8,847 nt of DNA from an uncultured Prevotella sp. (GTDB lineage Bacteria; Bacteroidota; Bacteroidia; Bacteroidales; Bacteroidaceae). Numbering within the stretch: position 1 is the first letter of the stretch; each line of letters opens with the position of its first letter. The notes below the pieces were generated by a model. It was not told where the DNA came from and ran no database searches. It saw only the letters and a list, made by a program, of their open reading frames with translations. Location of the stretch: the NCBI GenBank assembly GCA_937906495.1, contig CALCVT010000023.1, forward strand, positions 1-8,847, in the 5' to 3' direction. This document shows positions 1 to 6,582 of this stretch, one piece after another. The position numbers were made by a program, and so were the translations under genes.

Positions 1-9
1 GCCGTTAAT

Positions 10-47
10 TGCGGGATTCGGCATGTTAATTCACACTAAATCCCGCA
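10..47. repeat. Hairpin upstream of the first secreted-protein gene
   Basis: TGCGGGATT at 10-18 is the perfect reverse complement of AATCCCGCA at 39-47, giving a 9-bp stem with a 20-base loop, 26 bases before the chosen start codon at 74. It could be the terminator of a gene outside the window or a leader structure of the downstream gene. The long loop and absence of a T run argue against a classical terminator. No TAnnTTTG promoter box is visible in bases 1-73, so the promoter of the next gene is probably outside the window. Confidence 0.4.
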
Positions 48-73
48 GAACCAAATTATTAAAACCGACAAGT

Positions 74-1864
74 ATGAAGAAATGTTTACTCTTTATGTTT
101 GCGTTTGTAGTTGCTGCAATCTCTGCTTTTGCGGGCGATGTAACAGTAACTTGGAGCGCAAGTAGTGATTGGAAAAATGAGGGTGGCGCGTTGAGCTATA
201 CTCAAGATACTTACACCATTCTTTTGGAAAAAGCCGGAGGTAAAATTAATCCTGCCATTAACGGAAACAGTAACGATGCCCGCGTTTATGCCAATGGAAC
301 GGTGAAGGTTTCGACTACCGGTGAAGGTATGACGAAAATCGTATTTGCACTTTCAAAGCAAGGCCTGAAACGTTTGCCCCAGATTCAAGTAAGTGCAGGA
401 ACTATAGAACATTCTATAGAAGCTAAAACGGTTACCTGGACCGGCGATGCAAAGGAGGTAATCTTTACCGTTGGCGAGCACGCTGACCTGGGTTCGGATG
501 GTGCAACTAAGGCTGGCCAGTTTTGCTTCGACAACCTCACGATTACTACTGGTGGTGCCGGTGGTGGAACCGACCCCACACCCGATCCTGAGAAACCCGT
601 GCTTGGCGAGGTATTTTCAGAACCCTTTAACGTAAATCTGGGTGAATTCGTTATTGAGGACACCAGCAAGCCCGGTGAGTTAGAGCACGTATGGAGCTGG
701 GGAGGCCAGAATTATGGTGCCAAGGCCTCAGCTTACTTTAACTCTACCAAGTATGCAACTGAGAGTTGGCTCATTTCGCCGGTTATCGACTTGGGTAAGG
801 CTACCAATTCCGTGCTGAACTTTGAGCAAGCTGCCAATTTCTTCACATCGCAGGAGCACTTCCAGACTGCATGCGATGTAAAGGTACGCGTAGAAGGCGG
901 AGAGTGGGCCGACTTGGCCTATACCGGAGAACCTACCGGTAAAAACTGGGATTTTGTTGAGTCGGCTGCCGACCTCAAGGCCTACGATGGCAAGAAAATT
1001 CAGGTAGCTTTCCGTTACACCTCGACCAGCGAAATTGCCGGAACCTGGGAAATCAAGAACTTTGTTGTAAAGGCTGAGTTGAGCGAGGCTCCTGTTGTGG
1101 TTACTCCTCCTGTATTCTCGCCCGAAGCCGGCACGTATATGGACGAAGTTGTCGTTACTCTGACTGCTGAGGCCGGTAATAAGATTTACTACACGCTTGA
1201 CGGTTCTGTGCCCACAGTTTCTTCAACGCTCTATATGGATCCCTTCAAACTCACAGCAAATACAAAGGTAATAGCTATTGCTGTTGATGCCGAAGGTAAC
1301 GTAAGTGCCAATGCCGTGGCCGAATACAAAGTAAAGGAGAGCCCTAAAGTACCTGAAAATGGTGTCCTGCTCAATTTTAATGAGAATAAGTGGGAACTTC
1401 CTGTATCGACCGACAAAGAAACTTTTGAGATTACGGAACCTCTGACAGAAGGCCCTGTAACCCTTGCATTTACCAGTGGCTCTACACCCACTCGTTTGTG
1501 GAACGACTTTAATAATGGTATCCAACTCCGTATTTATAAGGCTGGTGGTAGCTTGACCATTACTGCTGCCAAGGGTTACCAGATTGTTATGGTAGACTTT
1601 GATGCCAGCAAGTTCGAGATGGTTGCTGATAAGGGTACACTCGAAGCAATGAAGTGGACTGGTGAGGCTGATGAAGTAGTATTTACTGCTAATAATACTT
1701 GCAATATCAGCTACATCATCGTAACACTCAGCAAGACGGATGCAATCGGCAAGGTTGAGGCTGAAAATGGCCAGCAAATCATTTATAGCATTGATGGCCG
1801 TCGCTTGCAACAGGCCGAAAAGGGTGTGAATATTATTAACGGCAAAAAAGTGCTTGTTAAGTAA
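74..1864 (+). CDS. Secreted multidomain protein with choice-of-anchor J-type and CHB_HEX_C domains and a C-terminal sorting-like tail
   Basis: A 596-residue exported protein. The frame opens further upstream at 23, but ATG 74 is preferred because it places MKK directly before a hydrophobic stretch with an AFA cleavage site near residue 20. In order: a beta-rich module (about 21-160), a Gly/Pro/Asp linker (161-175), a choice-of-anchor J-like beta-sandwich (about 177-336, with ESWLISPVIDLG and later a WEIKNFVV strand), a chitobiase/beta-hexosaminidase C-terminal-type domain (344-420, TPPVFSPEAGTY and YYTLDGSVPT), a second beta-rich module (about 430-555) related to the first, and a tail (569-596, IYSIDGRRLQQ ... 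GKKVLVK) of the kind used by type IX secretion or surface sorting. The domains suggest binding to glycans or other surface partners. No catalytic motif was recognised, so the substrate is unknown. A 16-bp hairpin terminator follows. The next gene is a shorter paralogue. Confidence 0.9.
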   Translation: MKKCLLFMFAFVVAAISAFAGDVTVTWSASSDWKNEGGALSYTQDTYTILLEKAGGKINPAINGNSNDARVYANGTVKVSTTGEGMTKIVFALSKQGLKRLPQIQVSAGTIEHSIEAKTVTWTGDAKEVIFTVGEHADLGSDGATKAGQFCFDNLTITTGGAGGGTDPTPDPEKPVLGEVFSEPFNVNLGEFVIEDTSKPGELEHVWSWGGQNYGAKASAYFNSTKYATESWLISPVIDLGKATNSVLNFEQAANFFTSQEHFQTACDVKVRVEGGEWADLAYTGEPTGKNWDFVESAADLKAYDGKKIQVAFRYTSTSEIAGTWEIKNFVVKAELSEAPVVVTPPVFSPEAGTYMDEVVVTLTAEAGNKIYYTLDGSVPTVSSTLYMDPFKLTANTKVIAIAVDAEGNVSANAVAEYKVKESPKVPENGVLLNFNENKWELPVSTDKETFEITEPLTEGPVTLAFTSGSTPTRLWNDFNNGIQLRIYKAGGSLTITAAKGYQIVMVDFDASKFEMVADKGTLEAMKWTGEADEVVFTANNTCNISYIIVTLSKTDAIGKVEAENGQQIIYSIDGRRLQQAEKGVNIINGKKVLVK

Positions 1865-1910
1865 TATGGCAAGCTAAGCAATTCAGTTTGTTAAGCAAAC
1901 AATAAAGTAT

Positions 1911-1949
1911 ACAGCCCTGTCTGAAGATTACGCCTTCAGACAGGGCTGT
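1911..1949 (+). terminator. Strong terminator hairpin after the first secreted-protein gene
   Basis: A perfect 16-bp stem (ACAGCCCTGTCTGAAG at 1911-1926 against 1934-1949) with a 7-base loop begins 46 bases after the stop codon at 1862-1864. There is only a short TT afterwards, so the downstream U tract is poor, but stem length and position make it the likely end of the transcript. It separates this gene from its paralogue. Confidence 0.8.
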
Positions 1950-2266
1950 TGGTATATCAGTGTGAATGGATATCTTTTCACCCTCAAGAAAAAGGTTTAG
2001 TATCAAAAAATGTAATTGTTTTTATTAAAGCAGGCTATCCTTGCTAAACATACTAAATGTTAGGTTCTAAAAAGAGTAGGATTTTGGCAAAAGATAATTG
2101 CTTGTCATTGCTTTCTTTTCTGTTATTAATTAGTCAGAGTGATATGTTTATAGCCCATCGCACAAAATATGGTCTGTAAACGACAACTAAATTCTTACAA
2201 ATGTATATATTAGGGGTTCTGGAAGCAGAAAATATAGTGATTTTATCAAATCTTAATAACTAAATG
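1950..2266. other. A/T-rich intergenic spacer between the two paralogues
   Basis: About 320 bases without an open frame of useful length or a recognisable RNA. I found no strong inverted repeat beyond the terminator on its left and the promoter on its right. It appears to be plain spacer DNA, possibly with upstream regulatory sites for the second gene that I cannot identify. Confidence 0.6.
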
Positions 2267-2298
2267 TTGCGCATATAAGATACAAATGAATATCTTTG
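2267..2298 (+). promoter_or_regulatory. Bacteroidetes-type promoter of the second secreted-protein gene
   Basis: TATCTTTG at 2291-2298 matches the TAnnTTTG -7 box. TTG at 2267-2269 lies 21 bases upstream, in the place of the -33 element. Transcription would begin near 2304-2306, giving a leader of about 45 A/T-rich bases before the start codon. This supports separate transcription of the second paralogue. Confidence 0.75.
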
Positions 2299-2348
2299 CC
2301 AAGTGCAGTTAGTAAATTGTAGTCTTATCACATGTTTAATCTTAAAAT

Positions 2349-3620
2349 ATGAATCTAATGAAAAGAGTACTACTACTATGTATGGCCTTTATGCTTGCCA
2401 TGTTTGTTTGTCGAGGTGAAGAAGTTACCATTGTTTGGGAAAATAACTCCGCCTGGGAAAGCGGTCCGGATCGTTCAATTATTTACAAGCAAGATCCTTT
2501 TGAGGTGAGAGCTCTTAAGTCGACAGGTCCGGTTAACCCGTATGTGGCAGGTTCAACCAACGATGTACGTACGGTGCGCAATAATATTGTGCAAGTCATG
2601 ACTCGTGGTGAGAATATGACAAAAATTGTCTTTAAAGTGTCAGAAGAGGGAAAAAAACGCCTTTGCGAACTCAAGGCTACCAGTGGAGAGGTCAGTGTTG
2701 ACACAGAAAATTGGTTAGTTACTTGGACTGGCGATGCAGTTGAGGTTTCATTTACGGTGGGTGAGAAATCAACATATGGTACGGATGGTCCAGATAAGGC
2801 AGGACAATTCTGCTTTGAAAGTTTGGTGATTACGGATGCACAGCGTTTGGTAGAAGTAACGCCTCCTGTATTCTCGCCCAAAGCCGGTATTTATACAGAC
2901 GAGGTAGAGGTAACACTCAATGCCGAAGAGGGCTTGAAAGTGTATTATACCACGGATGGAACAGAGCCTACATTATCTGCTACGCTTTACGATGCTCCCT
3001 TTAAACTCACCGAAACAACAGAGGTGCAAGCTTTGGCAGCCGATGCAGATGGTAATATGAGTCAAGTAGTAAAGGCAAAATACGAAATTAAAGCTGCGCC
3101 TAAGGTGCCCGAAAATGGTGCACTCTTTAACTTTAATGAAAATAAGTGGGAGTTTCCAGTTTCTGACAACTCACAAAGCTACGAACTCACAACTCCAATT
3201 ATCGAAAATGGTGTGATGATGACCTTTACCAGTGGAAATACACCGACTCGCCTTTGGAAAGATTCGAAATATGGTGTACAACTCCGTGTGTATGCTGGTG
3301 GTGGGTTTACCCTAATGCCTTCGGCTGGAGCCAAAGTTACTAAAATAGAATTCGATGCTTCAGAGTTTGATATGACAGCCAACGTTGGTACCATAGATGG
3401 CATGGTTTGGACTGGTACTTCGGCAGGCCCTGTATTTACGGCTAACGGCACATGTAAAATCAGCTATATTATTGTAACAATAGATAAGAATACGGGTATT
3501 GAAGGCGTTGAAAACGATGCAAATACAACCAAGGTTATTTATAGTATTGACGGCCGTCGTTTGCAGCAGGTGCAAAAAGGCGTGGTTATTATAAATGGTA
3601 AAAAAGTATTGGTAAAGTAA
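2349..3620 (+). CDS. Secreted CHB_HEX_C-domain protein, shorter paralogue of the preceding gene
   Basis: A 423-residue exported protein starting at ATG 2349; ATG 2358, three codons later, is a possible alternative. Residues 1-23 form a signal peptide (MKR, then a Leu/Met-rich core). Cys21 is not in a good lipobox, so I do not call a lipoprotein. In order: a beta-rich module (about 24-165, ending AGQFCFESLVI), a chitobiase/beta-hexosaminidase C-terminal-type domain (171-247, TPPVFSPKAG and YYTTDGTEPT), a second beta-rich module (about 258-378), and the sorting-like tail (397-423, IYSIDGRRLQQ ... GKKVLVK). It matches the first gene module by module, except that the choice-of-anchor J region is absent. 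It has its own promoter and two 3' hairpins. Export and probable surface display are inferred; function is unknown and no enzyme motif is visible. Confidence 0.92.
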   Translation: MNLMKRVLLLCMAFMLAMFVCRGEEVTIVWENNSAWESGPDRSIIYKQDPFEVRALKSTGPVNPYVAGSTNDVRTVRNNIVQVMTRGENMTKIVFKVSEEGKKRLCELKATSGEVSVDTENWLVTWTGDAVEVSFTVGEKSTYGTDGPDKAGQFCFESLVITDAQRLVEVTPPVFSPKAGIYTDEVEVTLNAEEGLKVYYTTDGTEPTLSATLYDAPFKLTETTEVQALAADADGNMSQVVKAKYEIKAAPKVPENGALFNFNENKWEFPVSDNSQSYELTTPIIENGVMMTFTSGNTPTRLWKDSKYGVQLRVYAGGGFTLMPSAGAKVTKIEFDASEFDMTANVGTIDGMVWTGTSAGPVFTANGTCKISYIIVTIDKNTGIEGVENDANTTKVIYSIDGRRLQQVQKGVVIINGKKVLVK

Positions 3621-3629
3621 GGCCTTAAG

Positions 3630-3653
3630 CAATTGAGCCGTGTGGCTCGGTTG
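3630..3653 (+). terminator. Hairpin just after the second secreted-protein gene
   Basis: CAATTGAGCC at 3630-3639 pairs with GGCTCGGTTG at 3644-3653 through 10 pairs, two of them G-U, around a GTGT loop, nine bases after the stop codon. There is no T run, so it may be a 3' processing or stability structure, with the stronger hairpin at 3730-3766 doing the termination. GGTTGTAT at 3649-3656 can alternatively pair with ATACAACC at 3689-3696. Confidence 0.5.
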
Positions 3654-3729
3654 TATAATTCGTTAACCGGAGTTCGTAATGCTTTGTGATACAACCAGCA
3701 TGAAGTCATCACTGAAACCGGAGATAAGC

Positions 3730-3766
3730 AAACGGGTGCGCCACTTAAATCAGGCGCACCCGTTTT
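3730..3766 (+). terminator. Intrinsic terminator of the second secreted-protein gene
   Basis: A perfect 13-bp GC-rich stem (AAACGGGTGCGCC at 3730-3742 against 3753-3765) with a 10-base loop runs into four Ts at 3763-3766. This is a good rho-independent terminator shape, 110 bases after the stop codon. Confidence 0.82.
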
Positions 3767-3795
3767 ATGGTGTAAAACATGGTATGGTGTAAAAC
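3766..3795. repeat. Two tandem copies of a 13-base repeat
   Basis: TATGGTGTAAAAC occurs at 3766-3778 and again at 3783-3795, a 17-base period directly after the terminator. Only two copies are present, so this is probably a small slippage duplication. Confidence 0.7.
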
Positions 3796-4590
3796 CTGAT
3801 GAAGCCTTTAAAAGCACTACACCCTTGAATTGAGCTGTATGGGCAATGTGTGTAGATTTACAAGCGTAAAAAGCATGCTGTATTTCGTGATTTAGGTTTG
3901 TTTCTCTTCATGTAGCTGGGCGATGGTCAGAACTTGGCAGATACGCTTCGATTGGCGTATGATGAGTTGTATGATGCTACTCATGACAAGCAGTTGCGTT
4001 TTCTTCGGCACAAATTCCATGTAAGTAATGGAGAAGATGAATGGTGAACCATTGGAAATTTCCACTTTGTAGTCGGGATAGTGCAAGAATATATTTTTAA
4101 TCTATTTTATACGTATTAATCCAATCAATCGTCTGAACAAAGTGCTGCATGTAATATTTTTCCAGATACTGTAAATATTACTATTTAACATTCAAAAGAA
4201 CCAAGAGCTTGCAAGATTTGCATCCATTGTTGAGTGATAACAACTGAATATCAGTGTAGTACGATTGTTGGCAAAATCTATTCCAAAGTAAGCATACTGA
4301 CATACAGCGGGGCTCAGCGGCTGTTTGTCAAATTCATAAACAAGGCTTAAGTTAAAAATATTTTTTCAGACAAATAAACTCTTTTAATAAAATTCTGCTG
4401 TTTGGATTTTCGCCTCAGCAAGCAGTTTCTCAACGCTACGTGTGCATCCAGAGCAGAAGTTCGGTGACCTGGCAGAATTTGCCGTTACACGCTGAAACAT
4501 TCATTTGCCGGTCTCAGTCTACATCTCCGACCGCGGCTTGAAAGGCTAACGCTATCAACTGCTAACTTCCCTCTTCGGAACTGCAGCTCG
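3796..4590. other. Long A/T-rich stretch with no convincing gene
   Basis: Nearly 800 bases without an open frame that I can support. Two short stretches have protein-like composition. One, on the plus strand at about 3917-4047, contains LRLAYDELYDATHDKQLRF and ends in TGA. The other, on the minus strand at 4365-4192, contains YAYFGIDFANN. Neither has a good start codon, and I recognise no family. They could be remnants of decayed genes. I saw no promoter with both boxes and no RNA gene. Confidence 0.5.
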
Positions 4591-4595
4591 TGCGC

Positions 4596-4704
4596 GCGGG
4601 GGGGAGGGGGCAAAAATTCTTTTTCTTTATTTATTTCTTTTTCTTTAGGTTGGGGGTATGGGGGATAGGATATTTTTTGTCTTTGTTTTTTCTTTTTCTT
4701 TTTT
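4596..4704. other. Strand-asymmetric G/T-rich low-complexity tract
   Basis: The plus strand here is almost only G and T. It has a G7-A-G5 run at 4598-4610, a T-rich tract with single Cs, GGGGG at 4652-4656 and again at 4660-4664, and a second T-rich tract up to 4704. The minus strand is correspondingly C/A rich. Four G runs could in principle support a G-quadruplex, although about 40 bases separate the first pair from the second. It is not coding in any plausible way. The role is unknown; an edge of mobile DNA or a multi-copy intergenic element is possible. Confidence 0.6.
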
Positions 4705-5020
4705 GCGCAGTTTGGTGTGTTGCTAACCGCCTGTAGGGTAGAGTGCAATTGGCTATCGCGCGGCACAGACTACATCGTGCGGCAAAAGCCAAAGACCGAG
4801 GGGCCGATACGAAGCGAAGCGGGAATCGTTGACAGCAGACTGCGGAGCGCAGCCTTGATACGGTTTGTGCTGCCGGAGAAAGGCTGCGAGGCGGGCAGCC
4901 AAGGAGTGGATACATATTTTCCTCACAAGCAATTCAAAATCACTATGGTCTGTAAGTGGTTGATAATCAACGGTTTCATAACCTCAGTGCTTGTTCAGTG
5001 CTGCATCTGTTGGTCTAAAA
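4705..5020. other. GC-rich, hairpin-containing non-coding stretch
   Basis: The base composition is visibly richer in GC than the A/T-rich DNA before it. Small perfect hairpins are present: CTGCG-GAG-CGCAG at 4840-4852, and GGCTGC at 4882-4887 against GCAGCC at 4895-4900. Long open frames cross it on both strands, but their Cys, Arg and Trp-rich translations do not look like proteins. One minus-strand translation (containing RSAVCCQRFPLRFVSAPRS) resembles spurious hypothetical proteins I recall from several Bacteroidales genomes, which would fit a dispersed repeated DNA element. That recollection needs a search to confirm. Confidence 0.45.
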
Positions 5021-5053
5021 TTTGGCATTCGGCCCAGAGCAATCGTATATTTG
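5021..5053 (+). promoter_or_regulatory. Bacteroidetes-type promoter ahead of the decayed gene
   Basis: TTTG at 5021-5024 and TATATTTG at 5046-5053 are separated by 21 bases, a full match to the -33/-7 promoter pattern of this phylum. Transcription would start near 5060 and run into the broken reading frames that follow. A good promoter in front of a broken gene suggests that the decay is recent. Confidence 0.7.
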
Positions 5054-5191
5054 CACCAGCAACGCCCCAAATGCTCCGTCCAACCCGACTACCTAAAGTG
5101 CCGCCCGCTACCTGCCCGAATACCATCAGAACCCCGCTCTGCTGCCTTACAACCTTAAGTACCACAACCGCAATAACCAACCTTCGCTGCC

Positions 5192-5799
5192 ATGTTTAAA
5201 TTCACCTTCACACAACCAACAGTTCACCGACACCCAGCGCAAAGCTCCATCGCGCTTTTCCCATCAACCGCCTGAATCGCATCCGTCACATCGAGCAGTT
5301 CCATCCCACCACCGAAGCCGAACGGAACTTTCTCTGCAAGATTTACAAGGTCGATTGGAAAGACCTTATTTCCCTCTCGTCAGAACGTCCGGAGTCGCAT
5401 GCCGATGCTGTTAAACAATTACACACCCTCTTCCAAGACGAATCCATTTCCTCCGTCCGAGCCGAACTTCGTGAGGAAGGCTTCAAGGTGTTACACGATG
5501 GCGACACCTACTATGCCATCGACTTCCAGCGCCACATGCTCATCAACCTCAATGCCGAAGGTTTTGATTTGAAACGAGTAAAACGGCAACCACGGAAACA
5601 GCAGCCTCCCAAGCTACAAACGTCAATAACCAAAGCGCCAGTTAGAATTGCACCAGTTCCTAAAATCACCAAACCGCAAAGGCTTTCTGCTGCTTTGAAG
5701 AATACTGATGTGGGTAGTCAAAGCGCCAACCGAGAATGGGAAGTTGGGCAGAGGGAGGATGAGGAGGATGTGGAAAGAGGGCGTGGGATGAAGTGGTGA
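5192..5799 (+). pseudogene. Frame-broken gene of unknown function
   Basis: The protein-like reading moves through three frames. ATG 5192 opens MFKFTFTQ, frame 3 continues QQFTDTQRKA at 5217-5246, and frame 1 from about 5245 reads LHRAFPINRLNRIRHIEQF and stays open to the TGA at 5797-5799. The last frame has no ATG until 5536, so it cannot easily start by itself; GTG 5488 would give only about 100 residues. Joined, the product would be near 200 residues: a charged globular first part (DWKDLISLSSERPE, GDTYYAIDF), then a Lys/Pro/Gln-rich low-complexity part and an acidic end with ANREWEVG. I do not recognise the family. Third codon positions are rich in C, unlike the secreted proteins and hisS here, which suggests acquisition from elsewhere. 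Upstream, frame 3 from 5097 is also open (AARYLPEYHQNPALLPYN) and may be part of the same or another remnant. Sequencing errors could mimic these frameshifts. Confidence 0.5.
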
Positions 5800-6001
5800 A
5801 AAGGTTAGTGTGTGATAAATCAGAATATATCGACAATTAACCATTCATTAAGCGAGCAAGAAACTATTTGCAAAATGGAGCATGAAACGTTATAAAAGCG
5901 TGTGGTTGTTGCATGAATTTTCTTCGGATTGCATTAAATCTCAAAAGGTCGCTTTTCCAAAGTTTGGTTTTGAAAAGGTTACCTGAAGGTCACCACAAAC
6001 G
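5800..6001. other. Intergenic spacer with a short near-palindrome
   Basis: No gene is visible. An 18-base near-palindrome (GGTTACCT-GA-AGGTCACC type, one mismatch pair) lies at 5977-5994. It may be a protein-binding site or chance. The spacer separates the decayed gene from the terminator of the minus-strand tRNA. Confidence 0.4.
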
Positions 6002-6039
6002 AAATCAGGCATCTACGATTGCTCGTAAATGCCTGATTT
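6002..6039 (-). terminator. Terminator hairpin downstream of tRNA-Met
   Basis: A 17-bp stem, 11 perfect outer pairs (AAATCAGGCAT) plus six inner pairs including one T-G, closes a GCAA tetraloop on the minus strand. It starts six bases beyond the tRNA 3' end. On the minus strand it is followed by CGTTTG, a weak U tract. Position and strength make it the tRNA transcript terminator. Confidence 0.8.
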
Positions 6040-6045
6040 TCAAAG

Positions 6046-6119
6046 TGGACCAGCTTGGGCTTGAACCAAGGACCTCCAGATTATGAGTCTGTTGCTCTAA
6101 CCAACTGAGCTACAAGTCC
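6046..6119 (-). tRNA. tRNA-Met (CAT anticodon), elongator type
   Basis: The 74-base minus-strand sequence folds into a cloverleaf: acceptor GGACTTG with CTGGTCC, D arm GCTC/GAGC with an AGTTGGTTA loop, anticodon loop CTCATAA with CAT at 6085-6083, T arm CTTGG/CCAAG with loop TTCAAGC, and discriminator A. The acceptor has a T6-T67 mismatch and a T5-G68 wobble, and the top anticodon-stem pair is A-G. I believe similar mismatches occur in the equivalent tRNA of related bacteria, so it is probably functional. It is not the initiator, since G1 pairs with C72 and the anticodon stem lacks the three G-C pairs. A tRNA-Ile with modified CAT is the alternative. CCA is not encoded. It is flanked by its own promoter and terminator. 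Confidence 0.95.
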
Positions 6120-6153
6120 TTAATAGCAAAACAAAGTGTGCTTAATTTTCCTG

Positions 6154-6185
6154 CAAAAGTAATGTATTTAATCGGACTGAACAAA
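6154..6185 (-). promoter_or_regulatory. Promoter of tRNA-Met
   Basis: On the minus strand, TTTG (6185-6182) and TACTTTTG (6161-6154) are spaced by 20 bases and match the Bacteroidetes -33/-7 pattern. The expected start near 6147 lies about 28 bases before the tRNA 5' end. Confidence 0.75.
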
Positions 6186-6404
6186 TTTTGATGCAGGAAA
6201 AGCGGTTTTTTCTGCTATTTTTTGTTTCAATATGTTGTGTGTCAGTCAATGAAAGCACGAATTGTTTAGTATCTGTAAGGTATGGGTGTACGAAGATTGG
6301 GGTGATAGTAAAAGGTAAATTGCGGAAGAATATGTAAGGCTGTCTTGAAGGTAAAAAATACCTGCCAGAGTTATAGTTTACCGAAACAATTCAACTCTTT
6401 TTCG
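6186..6404. other. Intergenic spacer between tRNA promoter and hisS promoter
   Basis: About 220 A/T-rich bases between divergently transcribed tRNA-Met and hisS. The only structure I see is a small imperfect hairpin at about 6192-6215 (GCAG...CTGC with A and T runs). No reading frame or RNA gene is supported. Confidence 0.5.
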
Positions 6405-6412
6405 TAACTTTG
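6405..6412 (+). promoter_or_regulatory. Probable -7 box of hisS
   Basis: TAACTTTG matches TAnnTTTG and sits in TTCGTAACTTTGCA. No good TTTG is found 19-21 bases upstream; TTTA at 6377-6380 is 24 bases away. The start would be near 6419, giving an unusually long leader of about 165 bases to the hisS ATG. The leader has no His codon run that would suggest attenuation. Confidence 0.6.
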
Positions 6413-6582
6413 CATACGCTAAATAGCCAGAAGGAGTAGCAAAAGGTGTTTTGCATCTTTATGGGCACTTGAGTGATGCTCTTACTTCGCAGGGCTATGG
6501 CCTGACAACTCGTAATCAGTGCATATATACGGTGGCTGCGGGTTGACAATATGAATAGTAAATAATCAGCAAATAAACAGAT

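Noticed and set aside
1223..1810. 195-codon minus-strand frame inside the first secreted-protein gene
   Set aside because: The plus-strand gene has clear domains and a signal peptide here; the antisense translation shows none.
2411..2420. Lipoprotein signal at Cys21 of the second secreted protein
   Set aside because: The residues before the Cys (MFV) do not form a lipobox, and the paralogue has an ordinary AFA cleavage site.
3766..3795. CRISPR-like or larger tandem repeat array
   Set aside because: Only two 13-base copies exist with a 4-base gap, so there is no array.
3892..4086. 64-codon minus-strand frame starting with TTG
   Set aside because: No recognised family, a weak start codon and no promoter with both boxes. 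An opposing plus-strand stretch is equally protein-like.
4485..4915. Overlapping minus-strand frames of about 93 codons
   Set aside because: They run through the G/T low-complexity tract, giving Lys and Pro runs, and have the look of spurious hypothetical proteins.
4717..5199. 160-codon plus-strand open frame
   Set aside because: The translation is rich in Cys, Arg, Trp and Thr with no domain-like pattern. It crosses the promoter at 5021-5053 and overlaps non-coding GC-rich DNA, so it is probably an accidental open frame.
6046..6119. tRNA-Met as an integration site for the accessory stretch at 3800-5800
   Set aside because: No second copy of the tRNA 3' end was found elsewhere in the window, and no integrase gene is present.
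6419..6582. T-box or histidine attenuator leader for hisS
   Set aside because: No T-box core motif, no run of His codons and no terminator/antiterminator pair is visible.
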